Assembly (NCBI GenBank): GCA_025927935.1
Contig: JAICKM010000184.1
Location: 1 to 10,470, forward strand
Source of the DNA: Chloroflexia bacterium
Lineage (GTDB): Bacteria; Chloroflexota; Chloroflexia; QHBQ01; JADMIH01
DNA: 10,470 nt
Direction: 5' to 3'
Part shown: positions 1-6,252 of the stretch, piece by piece
How the letters are laid out: each line of letters begins with the position of its first letter
Numbering within the stretch: the stretch's first letter is position 1
Position numbers and translations under genes: made by a program
The notes under the pieces: generated by a model
Told to the model about the DNA's origin: nothing
Databases searched by the model: none
The model's input: only the letters and a program-made list of their open reading frames with translations

Positions 1-2
1 CG

Positions 3-338
3 CGCTGGGTGGAGTCGGGCGAGGTGGCGCGCAGCCTGATCAACCAGATCCGCGCTTTGCACCCTGATCTACCGCGCCCAGCCACCTTCTACCTGGCGAA
101 CCCGCCCTACAGCTATAACGGCATCATCCTGTTCAATACCGGCTTTCAGGTCGCGCCGAACTTCGCCTACCAGGACTACCGCACCATCCAGACTTACATC
201 GTGGACCCGCCCGCCGCGGGATCCGCCCCGCCCGCCCCCGGCCCGCACCCGGTGTTCCTGCGCTACGAAGCCGGGCGCATGGTCGAATACCCCACCCTGG
301 CCGCATTGATCGCCGCTCAGGCCCCGCCCGCCCCGTGA
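3..338 (+). CDS. 3' end of a probable membrane glycosyltransferase-like protein (5' partial)
   Basis: This is the last 111 codons of a gene that begins before the window, in the frame whose first whole codon is at base 3 and which ends at a TGA at 336-338. The visible part is soluble, with no membrane segment. It has an aromatic-rich stretch (FYLANPPYSYNGIILFNTGF) followed by a Pro/Ala-rich linker and a short C-terminal tail. Extracytoplasmic C-terminal domains of this flavour occur on large polytopic GT-C or YfhO-like proteins that use lipid-phosphate sugars. The assignment is inferred from style and neighbourhood, not from a diagnostic motif. A GTG at 9-11 could be read as a start, but the frame is open to the window edge and the protein lacks a sensible N-terminus there, so I treat it as a fragment. 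It could equally be an unrelated exported protein. Confidence 0.6.
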   Translation, partial: RWVESGEVARSLINQIRALHPDLPRPATFYLANPPYSYNGIILFNTGFQVAPNFAYQDYRTIQTYIVDPPAAGSAPPAPGPHPVFLRYEAGRMVEYPTLAALIAAQAPPAP

Positions 339-368
339 AAGACCAGGCGCGCGACCGGGATGCGTTTC

Positions 369-398
369 TTGACGCTCGCGCCGTCGTTATGGTATGCT
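369..398 (+). promoter_or_regulatory. Probable sigma70-type promoter for the GT2/epimerase unit
   Basis: A TTGACG -35 box at 369-374 and a TATGCT -10 box at 393-398 are separated by 18 bases. They match the bacterial housekeeping consensus at five of six and four of six positions. The pair sits in a 117-base gap between the stop of the upstream gene and the GTG at 456, giving a leader of about 50 bases. It suggests that the two downstream genes can be transcribed independently of the first gene. This is a sequence match only. Confidence 0.6.
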
Positions 399-444
399 GC
401 TAAACGGCGCGTTCGCAGACCCGCGCCCCACTATTAATTGCTTC

Positions 445-450
445 AGGAGG
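445..450 (+). promoter_or_regulatory. Ribosome binding site fixing the GT2 start at 456
   Basis: A perfect AGGAGG lies five bases before the GTG at 456-458. It falls inside the longer reading frame that opens with a TTG at 438, so the 438 start would place the ribosome binding site within the coding sequence. This argues for initiation at 456. Confidence 0.8.
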
Positions 451-455
451 TCCTT

Positions 456-1238
456 GTGTCCGCAGCAACCCCAGCCGAACCCCGGCTCTCGGTCGTCATC
501 CCGATGTATAACGAGGCCGCGCGCATGCGCAACAGCTTGCCCACGCTTCTGGCCTACCTGGCCGCGCAGCCCTACGCATACGAGGTGATCGCCGTCGACG
601 ACGGAAGCGCGGATGGGACCGCCGGCCTGGCCCGCGAGCTATTGGCCGAGGTCCCGCAGCACCGGGTGATCGAGACCCGGCCCAACCAGGGCAAAGGTCA
701 CGCGCTGCGCATCGGCATGCCGGCCAGCCGTGGTGAGTTTGTGCTGTTCACCGACGCCGATCTCTCCACGCCCCCCACCGAACTCGAAAAGTTCTGGCCC
801 TGCCTGGAAGAGGGCTACGACGTGGTCATCGGCTCGCGCAAGATGGAAGGCGCCGTCTTGATCCGCCGCCAGCCCTGGTGGCGCGAACGGCTGGGCAAGG
901 TATTCACCTGGCTCAGCGACCGCCTGGCGACACGCGACATCAGCGATGTGACCTGCGGGTTCAAAGTCTTCAGCCGCCAGGCGGCGCACGATCTGTTTCG
1001 CCGGGCGCGCATCAACGACTTCAGCTTCGACGCCGAGGTGCTGTTCCTGGCCCAGCGGCGCGGCTACCGCATCAAGGAAGTGCCGGTCACATGGCATGAC
1101 GAGCAGGGCACCAAGGTTCGCGTCCTGCGTGACGCCGTGCGCGCCATGCGCGGCCTGCTGCGTATCCGCGCGAACGCTGCGGCGGGCCGCTACGGCGAAC
1201 GCATCCGCGGCGGCGCGCTGGGCGGCACCCAGTTCTAG
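456..1238 (+). CDS. GT2 family polyprenyl-phosphate hexose synthase (dolichyl-phosphate glucose/mannose synthase-like)
   Basis: This 260-residue protein is a GT-A fold, family 2 transferase of the kind that moves a hexose from an NDP-sugar to polyprenyl phosphate at the inner face of the membrane. It opens with LSVVIPMYNE (11-20). It then shows DDGSADGT (48-55), a QGKG loop (78-81), the metal-binding region TDADLSTP (99-106), GSR (126-128), DVTCGFK (164-170) and FSFDAE (189-194). This set matches the Alg5/DPG-synthase branch. The length fits the catalytic domain alone: there is no C-terminal GtrA or membrane domain, so the protein should be peripheral. The start is the GTG at 456, chosen for its AGGAGG. 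The epimerase follows after 14 bases in the same unit. The donor (glucose, mannose or other) cannot be told from sequence. The family call is firm; the exact substrate is open. Confidence 0.88.
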   Translation: MSAATPAEPRLSVVIPMYNEAARMRNSLPTLLAYLAAQPYAYEVIAVDDGSADGTAGLARELLAEVPQHRVIETRPNQGKGHALRIGMPASRGEFVLFTDADLSTPPTELEKFWPCLEEGYDVVIGSRKMEGAVLIRRQPWWRERLGKVFTWLSDRLATRDISDVTCGFKVFSRQAAHDLFRRARINDFSFDAEVLFLAQRRGYRIKEVPVTWHDEQGTKVRVLRDAVRAMRGLLRIRANAAAGRYGERIRGGALGGTQF

Positions 1239-1252
1239 CCGGAGGAGCCATC

Positions 1253-2416
1253 GTGACCGATCACAATGAGGCGACAGGACGCTCGGAGCAGATCCTCGTG
1301 CTGGGCGGGGCCGGCTTCATCGGCTCGCACCTGGTCGATGCGCTGGTCGCCTGCGGTCACCAGGTGCGCGTGCTCGACGTGCTCGTCCCCCAGGTCCACG
1401 GCCCGCACCCCTACGGCCCCGCGGGTCGCCCGCGCTACGTCAACCCGGCGGCGGAGTTTGTGCAGGCCGACATCGCCGACGGCCCGGCGCTGTTGCGGGC
1501 GCTCGACGGCATCGAGGTGATCTTCCACGAGGCCGCCGAGGTGGGCGTGGGCCAGTCAATGTACGAGATCGTGCGCTACACGCGGGCCAACACGCTCGGC
1601 ACCGCCGTGCTGCTCGAACTGCTGGCGGCGCACCGCGGCAGCGTGCGCAAGCTGATCGTGGCCTCTTCCATGTCCATATACGGCGAGGGCGCCTATACCT
1701 GCCCGGAGCACGGCACGGTCTATCCCAAGCTGCGGCCCGCCGCCCAGTTACAGGCGCATGACTGGGAGATGCGCTGCCCGGTCTGCAACCGGCACGTCGC
1801 GCCGGCGCCCACGGACGAGGAGAAGCCGCTCTTCCCCACCTCGATCTATGCCATCAACAAGCGCGACCAGGAGGAGATGTGCCTGGTGGCGGGCCGCGCC
1901 TACAACCTGCCCACGGTGGCCCTGCGCTACTTCAACACCTACGGCACGCGCCAGGCGCTCTCCAATCCCTACACCGGCGTAGCCGCCATCTTCAGCGGGC
2001 GGTTGCTCAACGACAAGCCGCCGGTCATCTTCGAGGACGGCAACCAGCAGCGCGACTTCATCCATGTCAGCGACATCGTGCGCGCCAACCTGCTGGCGAT
2101 GGAGCGCGACGAGGCCGACTACGAGGCGATCAACGTTGGCACCGGCCAGGTCGTGACCGTGCGCGAGGTGGCCGAGACCCTGGCGCGCGGCCTGGGCAAG
2201 GACATCGCGCCGGAGATTGTCGCTAAATTCCGCGCGGGCGACATCCGCCACTGCTACGCGGACATCAGCAAGGCCGAGCGGCTGCTGGGCTTCCGCCCGC
2301 AGGTCTCCTTCGCCGACGGCATGGCCGAATTGCTGGAGTGGGTGCGCACCGAGCAGGCCGTGGACAACATGGAGCAGGCCCGCGCCGAACTCCTGGGCCG
2401 GGGTCTGGCCGTCTAG
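1253..2416 (+). CDS. NDP-sugar 4-epimerase of the SDR family, dTDP-L-rhamnose 4-epimerase type
   Basis: This 387-residue cytoplasmic extended short-chain dehydrogenase/reductase interconverts the C4 configuration of a nucleotide sugar with bound NAD. The Rossmann glycine motif GGAGFIG is at 18-24, the catalytic serine region ASSMSIYGEG at 137-146, and the YxxxK pair at Y199/K203. The conserved RYFNTYGTRQ is at 225-234 and QRDFIHVSD at 266-274. Between the serine and the tyrosine lies an extra segment with Cys150, His153, Cys175 and Cys178, a possible metal-binding knuckle. I associate this insert with proteins annotated as dTDP-L-rhamnose 4-epimerase, which make dTDP-6-deoxy-L-talose. The start GTG has GGAGGAG at 1241-1247, five bases away. 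No rhamnose biosynthesis genes are in view, so the substrate is inferred; UDP-glucose/galactose or a related sugar remains possible. Confidence 0.85.
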   Translation: MTDHNEATGRSEQILVLGGAGFIGSHLVDALVACGHQVRVLDVLVPQVHGPHPYGPAGRPRYVNPAAEFVQADIADGPALLRALDGIEVIFHEAAEVGVGQSMYEIVRYTRANTLGTAVLLELLAAHRGSVRKLIVASSMSIYGEGAYTCPEHGTVYPKLRPAAQLQAHDWEMRCPVCNRHVAPAPTDEEKPLFPTSIYAINKRDQEEMCLVAGRAYNLPTVALRYFNTYGTRQALSNPYTGVAAIFSGRLLNDKPPVIFEDGNQQRDFIHVSDIVRANLLAMERDEADYEAINVGTGQVVTVREVAETLARGLGKDIAPEIVAKFRAGDIRHCYADISKAERLLGFRPQVSFADGMAELLEWVRTEQAVDNMEQARAELLGRGLAV

Positions 2417-2428
2417 CAGGCCACCTCG

Positions 2429-2464
2429 CCCCCCTTGTAGGGGCCGGTTTCAAACCGGCCTGCC
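2429..2464. repeat. Palindromic repeat, copy 1 of 3
   Basis: This is a 36-base unit, from CCCCCCTTGTAGGGG to CCGGCCTGCC. Its core GGCCGGTTTCAAACCGGCC (2442-2460) is a perfect inverted repeat with 9-base arms around one central C. A second small dyad, CCCC-TTGTA-GGGG, precedes it. The following 18 bases (2465-2482) are also shared with copy 2, making a 54-base match. No T-run follows the hairpin on either strand, so it is not a standard intrinsic terminator, although it lies between two converging units. Confidence 0.95.
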
Positions 2465-2486
2465 GCCCCACCGATAGACCGCTCCG

Positions 2487-2522
2487 CCCCCCTTGTAGGG
2501 GCCGGTTTCAAACCGGCCTGCC
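2487..2522. repeat. Palindromic repeat, copy 2 of 3
   Basis: Identical over 36 bases to copy 1 and offset from it by 58 bases. The hairpin core is at 2500-2518. Its downstream 18 bases (2523-2540) also match those after copy 1, so the first two copies look like a recent tandem duplication of a larger unit. Confidence 0.95.
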
Positions 2523-2550
2523 GCCCCACCGATAGACCGCCCTCGCGTAT

Positions 2551-2586
2551 CCCCCCTTGTAGGGGCCGGTTTCAAACCGGCCTGCC
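2551..2586. repeat. Palindromic repeat, copy 3 of 3
   Basis: Identical over 36 bases to copies 1 and 2 and offset by 64 bases from copy 2. The hairpin core is at 2564-2582. Unlike the first two, it is followed by unrelated sequence (CCATCAACCC). It ends 38 bases before the stop codon of the pyruvyl transferase gene on the opposite strand. Confidence 0.95.
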
Positions 2587-2623
2587 CCATCAACCCGACG
2601 GTGGGGAACGACTAACGGCGCCC

Positions 2624-3847
2624 TTACGCCGCACCCAACAACCGGGTCGCGACCGCCGCATCCGCAGCGGCGGCGCCCTGCAAGCGCGCCACCTCGCTTG
2701 GCAGAGCGGCGCGGATCGCATCCCGCGCCACCCACACCGCGTCGAGCGCCGCCTGCAACTGCGGCCAGGTCAGCGTGGCTGGGTCGAGCGCCCGCGCGCC
2801 CTGGCCGATGCGCGCCAGGAACGCGGGCACCTTCTGCGCGTAGCCGAACCCCAGCACCGGCACTCCCGCCGTCGCGGCGAAGATCAGCGCGTGCAGCCGC
2901 ATCGCCACCACCAGGTCCATGGCACCGAGCAGGGCGCGCGCCTGCGCCGGACTCAGCGGCGCGTCCAGCAGCACAGCCGCCTCCGGGTGGCGCATCTGCG
3001 TGCGAATCGTCGCCGCGATGGCGTCGTCGCGGCCCGGCCAGAACGGCACAAACAGCACCCGCGCTCCGTGCTCTCCGATAAGGTGATCGGCGGCGCGGGC
3101 CAGCAGCGCGTAGAAGGCGGCAGCCCGCCGGGCGTGCGCCGCGCGGTCACCGCCCCCCAGGCCCAGCCGCTTCTGCAGCGCCACCGGCAAAAGGTAGCCC
3201 GGCCCGACGCCGCGCGGGTTGTTGGGCAGGTCGCGCAAGCAGAAAGCCACCCAGGGGCGCCCAGACTCCCCGGCATCCGCCGGTAACAGCGCGGCCACCT
3301 CGGCCGGCGGCGCGGGCCGGATGCTCACGGCGGGGTCGGCGCTGACCCGCAGGGCGCGGGGCGGGACCCCGGCGCGGCGCAACAGGCGGCGCGAGTTCTC
3401 GTCGCGCAGCCCGACCGCGCCCGGCGCGGCCAGACGCACCAGCAGCCGCGCCTGCGCCCGCCCCAGCGGCGTCACCAGCGGCTCCACGCCCACGCCCCAC
3501 CATTGCAGCGGCCGCCGCAGGCCCGCGGCCACCAGGGCGAAGAGCGTGAACAGCGGCAGATTGTAGATGCTGGTCTGGTCCTGGATCAGCCCGCCGCCGC
3601 CGAGGACGAGGGCTGCGCTGGCCCGCAAGGCGCGCAGCGTGGCCGGGGCGAAGGGGTTGCGCGGCAGGGCACGCAGCCCGCCGGGATAGCCGCCGTGCTG
3701 GGCCAGGGTGCGCGCGGGGTGTACCGAGAAGGCGACCACGCGGGGCGGCTGGGGGAGCCGGGCGCAGGCGGCCAGGATGGCGGCCAGTTCGGCTTCGTCG
3801 CCCAGGTTGGGGCTGCCGTACCAGCCGAGAATAGCCAGTTGCTTCAA
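2624..3847 (-). CDS. csaB: CsaB-family polysaccharide pyruvyl transferase
   Basis: This 407-residue cytoplasmic protein belongs to the polysaccharide pyruvyl transferase family (PF04230), whose members transfer pyruvate from phosphoenolpyruvate to a glycan sugar as a ketal. Visible landmarks are the N-terminal LGWYGSPNLGDEAELAAIL (7-25), LVLGGGGLIQDQTS (80-93), LRDENS (147-152), ADPAV (170-174), RLHALIFAA (317-325) and GYAQKV (335-340). This order is that of CsaB, which in Firmicutes pyruvylates the secondary cell wall polymer that anchors SLH-domain S-layer proteins. The start is a TTG at 3847-3845 that overlaps the TGA of the upstream glycosyltransferase gene (TTGA). No good ribosome binding site is visible, so coupled translation is likely. 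The conserved N-terminal motif begins within the first ten residues, supporting this start. It is the last gene of the - strand cluster. The acceptor sugar is unknown, and the symbol is given by family resemblance. Confidence 0.85.
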   Translation of the reverse strand: MKQLAILGWYGSPNLGDEAELAAILAACARLPQPPRVVAFSVHPARTLAQHGGYPGGLRALPRNPFAPATLRALRASAALVLGGGGLIQDQTSIYNLPLFTLFALVAAGLRRPLQWWGVGVEPLVTPLGRAQARLLVRLAAPGAVGLRDENSRRLLRRAGVPPRALRVSADPAVSIRPAPPAEVAALLPADAGESGRPWVAFCLRDLPNNPRGVGPGYLLPVALQKRLGLGGGDRAAHARRAAAFYALLARAADHLIGEHGARVLFVPFWPGRDDAIAATIRTQMRHPEAAVLLDAPLSPAQARALLGAMDLVVAMRLHALIFAATAGVPVLGFGYAQKVPAFLARIGQGARALDPATLTWPQLQAALDAVWVARDAIRAALPSEVARLQGAAAADAAVATRLLGAA

Positions 3848-4983
3848 GAGCGGGCGCGGCGCCCGCGGCGCAGATCGCCGCGGGCCAGGGCCGCCTGCAC
3901 CACGGCCCGGAACAGGTCGTTATAGCGCCGGGCGATGATGTCCCAGCTATAGTGGGCGCGCACGAACTCCCGCGCCTGCCGCCCGTGCGCGGCCCGATAG
4001 GCGTCGTCTTCGAGCAGGGTCACGATGGCGTCGACGAAGCCCTGGTTATCATCAGGGTCCACCAGGATGCCGTTCTGGCCCGACACCACCGCTTCCGGGA
4101 TGCCGTCGAGCCGCGAGGCCACCACGTAGCGCTCGGCGGCGCCCGCTTCCAGCGCTACGAGGCCGAAGCCCTCGATGTCGTTGGGCACCGGCACATTGGG
4201 CATCACGAACAGGTCGGCCAGGTGATAGGTCGCCTTCAGCGTAGCATCGTCCACTTGGCCCAGCAGCACCACATGGTCTTCCAGGTGCAGGCTGGCGATG
4301 CGCGTCTCGATCACCTCACGCAGCGGCCCCTCGCCGACGATCAGGTAGCAGGTATTGGGGCAGCGCGCCAGCACCCGCGGCAAGATGGAGTCGAGGAAGT
4401 GGATGACGCCCTTGCGCTCGATCAACCGGCCCACGGTCAGCAGCGCCTTGCGCCCGCGCAGGCGGGCGCCCACGCGCGCTTCTACGGCGGCCACGCCCTC
4501 TTCCGAGAAGTTGCAGGCGAACTCGCTCATGTTGACGCCGTTGGGGATCACCTCGCACAACGCGGCGGGGATGCCCCGGCGCAAACACTGGTCGCGCGTG
4601 TAGCCGCTGACACAGATCAGCTTGTCCATCTGCATCAGGCAGCGCGGCACCAGCCACTGATAGAAGCCGTTGTCGAAGGTGATGTCAAGCCCGTGGACGG
4701 TGACGACCACGGGCACGCGAAACAGCATCTTGAGCAATAGCCCCAGCGGCGCCAGCAATGCATCGCTCAGGTGGATCACCTGGATGCGCCGGTTACAGGG
4801 GATGGTGATCAGCGCCCGCAGCAGGGCATAAAGCAGGAAAAAGGGCAGGAAGACGGTAGTCGAACGGCCCCACGAGATCGTGGTGGTCGGCGCCAGTTTG
4901 CTCATCTCCACGGTGAGGCTCTGGCTGAGTTTTTGCATGCCCCCGATCGAGGGCGGGTGTTTTCGCGTGATAAATAAGATCAT
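3844..4983 (-). CDS. GT4 family glycosyltransferase
   Basis: This 379-residue GT-B fold protein is a retaining transferase that adds a sugar from an NDP-sugar to a growing lipid-linked or polymer glycan on the cytoplasmic face. The acceptor-side domain starts MILFITRKHPPSIGGMQK, with the usual Gly-Gly loop at 14-15, and continues to VTVHGLD (94-100) and CVSGYTRD (124-131). The donor domain shows IPNGVN (146-151), VGRLIERKG (184-192), VGEGP (216-220) and EGFGLVALEA (271-280), with the E-x7-E pair at E271/E279. A hydrophobic stretch at 44-61 could sit on the membrane. The ATG at 4983-4981 overlaps the TGA of the preceding gene (ATGA). Its 5' end is less GC-rich than the preceding gene. Donor and acceptor sugars cannot be assigned. 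Confidence 0.88.
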   Translation of the reverse strand: MILFITRKHPPSIGGMQKLSQSLTVEMSKLAPTTTISWGRSTTVFLPFFLLYALLRALITIPCNRRIQVIHLSDALLAPLGLLLKMLFRVPVVVTVHGLDITFDNGFYQWLVPRCLMQMDKLICVSGYTRDQCLRRGIPAALCEVIPNGVNMSEFACNFSEEGVAAVEARVGARLRGRKALLTVGRLIERKGVIHFLDSILPRVLARCPNTCYLIVGEGPLREVIETRIASLHLEDHVVLLGQVDDATLKATYHLADLFVMPNVPVPNDIEGFGLVALEAGAAERYVVASRLDGIPEAVVSGQNGILVDPDDNQGFVDAIVTLLEDDAYRAAHGRQAREFVRAHYSWDIIARRYNDLFRAVVQAALARGDLRRGRRARS

Positions 4984-6239
4984 GCTGGCCCGGTATCTCG
5001 GTCCCCCCGCATGCCGGCGGGCGACGGCGCCGTGGCGGCGAGCACTTCTTGGTAAAAGCGTTCCTGCCGCGCCGCCAGGCGATCCCAGGTAAAAGCGGCA
5101 GCCCAGGCTCGCCCCCGCTCGCCCAGCGAGCGGCGTAGCTCAGGATCACCGGCCAGCGCCACCATCGCCTCCGCGAATGCCGCCGGATCGTCCGGCGGCA
5201 CTAACCGGCCGTGCGCGGTGGCGGGCGCCGCGTCGCGCACACCCACCACATCGGTGCCCAGCACCGGGCGCCCGCACACTGCGGCTTCCACCGCCGTGAT
5301 CGGCCAGGCTTCGTAGCGCGACGGCATCGCCAGGAACAGGCAGCGCCGCAGCGCCGTCACGGCATCCGCCCCGTCGAGCTTGCCCCGCCAGACCACCAGC
5401 GGCCCGGCTGCCGCCCCGGCGGGCACGGTGCCCGCGTCCGCGTCGAGCACCGGCAGGTGCTGCTCGGCGGCCCAGGCGCGCACCTGTTGCACCGCGTCCG
5501 GCGTGCCCGTGCCGGCCAGTTCCAGCCGCACGCCCGGCATCCGCGGCGCGGCCAGCGCATACGCCTGCAACAGCGTATCGAGGCCCTTCTGGTACGGGTC
5601 GATGCGGCCCAGAAACAAAATCACCGGCTCTTCCGGCGGCGCGGGCGTCCCGGCTACGGCGGCAAATGCCGGGCCGGCGCTGTTCGGGATCACTTCCAGC
5701 CGCCCGCCTCCGCGCGGTCGCCACCAGGACTCCATCTCGCCGGCAATGCCCTGCGACACCGCCAGCACGTTGGGAAACCGGCGCAGCAGGGGCCGCTCCA
5801 GCAGGCGCGGCAGCAACCCGCGCAGCCCCCAGCCATATTTGCGGACGGCGTGGGCGCCGGAGAGGTTCTGCACACTGGCAACCACGGCAGCGCCCCGCCG
5901 GGCGCGGAGAGGCGCGAATACAGGGCTATAGGGCGAAAAATCTTCGATCACTATATCATAGCCCAAAACTTTCAGCAAGGCGCCCGCGCCCCAGGCATAG
6001 CGCAGCCTGCTGCTCAGATAGCCGCGGGGCGGTCCCCCCGGCCCGCGCGCCCCCACCCGCAGATAGAGCACGCCGTCCCGCGGGGCCGACGGCGGCGCAC
6101 CCGGATAGGCCCCGCACAGCACGATGACCTGGTGGCCGCGGGCGGCCAGCCGGCGGTTGATCTCCAGCGTGCGCACGGCCCCTCCGCCCCCCAGCCAGGG
6201 ATTGCCGATATCGTCGTAAATCAGGTGCAGAATACGCAT
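4980..6239 (-). CDS. GT4 family glycosyltransferase with alanine- and glycine-rich insert
   Basis: This 419-residue GT-B protein is a second retaining glycosyltransferase of the cluster. Its N-terminus MRILHLIYDD leads into NPWLGGGGAVRT (13-24), the acceptor-domain glycine loop. VSQGIAGE is at 161-168, IPNS at 184-187, FLGRIDPYQKG (209-219) forms the donor-domain phosphate-binding region, and SRYEAWPITAVEA (307-319) contains the E-x7-E pair at E310/E318. Between the sheet strand LELAGTG (239-245) and the conserved region lies a longer, alanine-rich segment (about 258-285) than in its neighbour. The ATG start is 13 bases after the flippase-like gene's stop, with no clear ribosome binding site, so it may depend on upstream translation. 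The C-terminal 20 residues look disordered. Family assignment is solid; substrates are unknown. Confidence 0.86.
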   Translation of the reverse strand: MRILHLIYDDIGNPWLGGGGAVRTLEINRRLAARGHQVIVLCGAYPGAPPSAPRDGVLYLRVGARGPGGPPRGYLSSRLRYAWGAGALLKVLGYDIVIEDFSPYSPVFAPLRARRGAAVVASVQNLSGAHAVRKYGWGLRGLLPRLLERPLLRRFPNVLAVSQGIAGEMESWWRPRGGGRLEVIPNSAGPAFAAVAGTPAPPEEPVILFLGRIDPYQKGLDTLLQAYALAAPRMPGVRLELAGTGTPDAVQQVRAWAAEQHLPVLDADAGTVPAGAAAGPLVVWRGKLDGADAVTALRRCLFLAMPSRYEAWPITAVEAAVCGRPVLGTDVVGVRDAAPATAHGRLVPPDDPAAFAEAMVALAGDPELRRSLGERGRAWAAAFTWDRLAARQERFYQEVLAATAPSPAGMRGDRDTGPA

Positions 6240-6252
6240 GCGGCGGCGGGAC

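Noticed and set aside
438..455. TTG at 438 as start of the GT2 gene
   Set aside because: It would place the perfect AGGAGG inside the coding region, and the added residues LQEVL are just a translation of that site. The GTG at 456 is better.
394..588. Small + strand gene starting with the ATG at 394
   Set aside because: The ATG lies inside the proposed -10 box, there is no ribosome binding site, and the frame overlaps the well-supported GT2 gene. The product is an arginine/proline-rich shadow.
2442..2582. Classical intrinsic terminators for the convergent units
   Set aside because: The hairpins are strong, but neither strand shows a T-run after them. Some effect on transcription remains possible.
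2429..2586. CRISPR array (36-base repeats with 22- and 28-base spacers)
   Set aside because: The two apparent spacers begin with the same 18 bases (2465-2482 equals 2523-2540), there are only three units, and no cas gene is nearby. It is a duplicated palindromic repeat that an automatic finder could mislabel.
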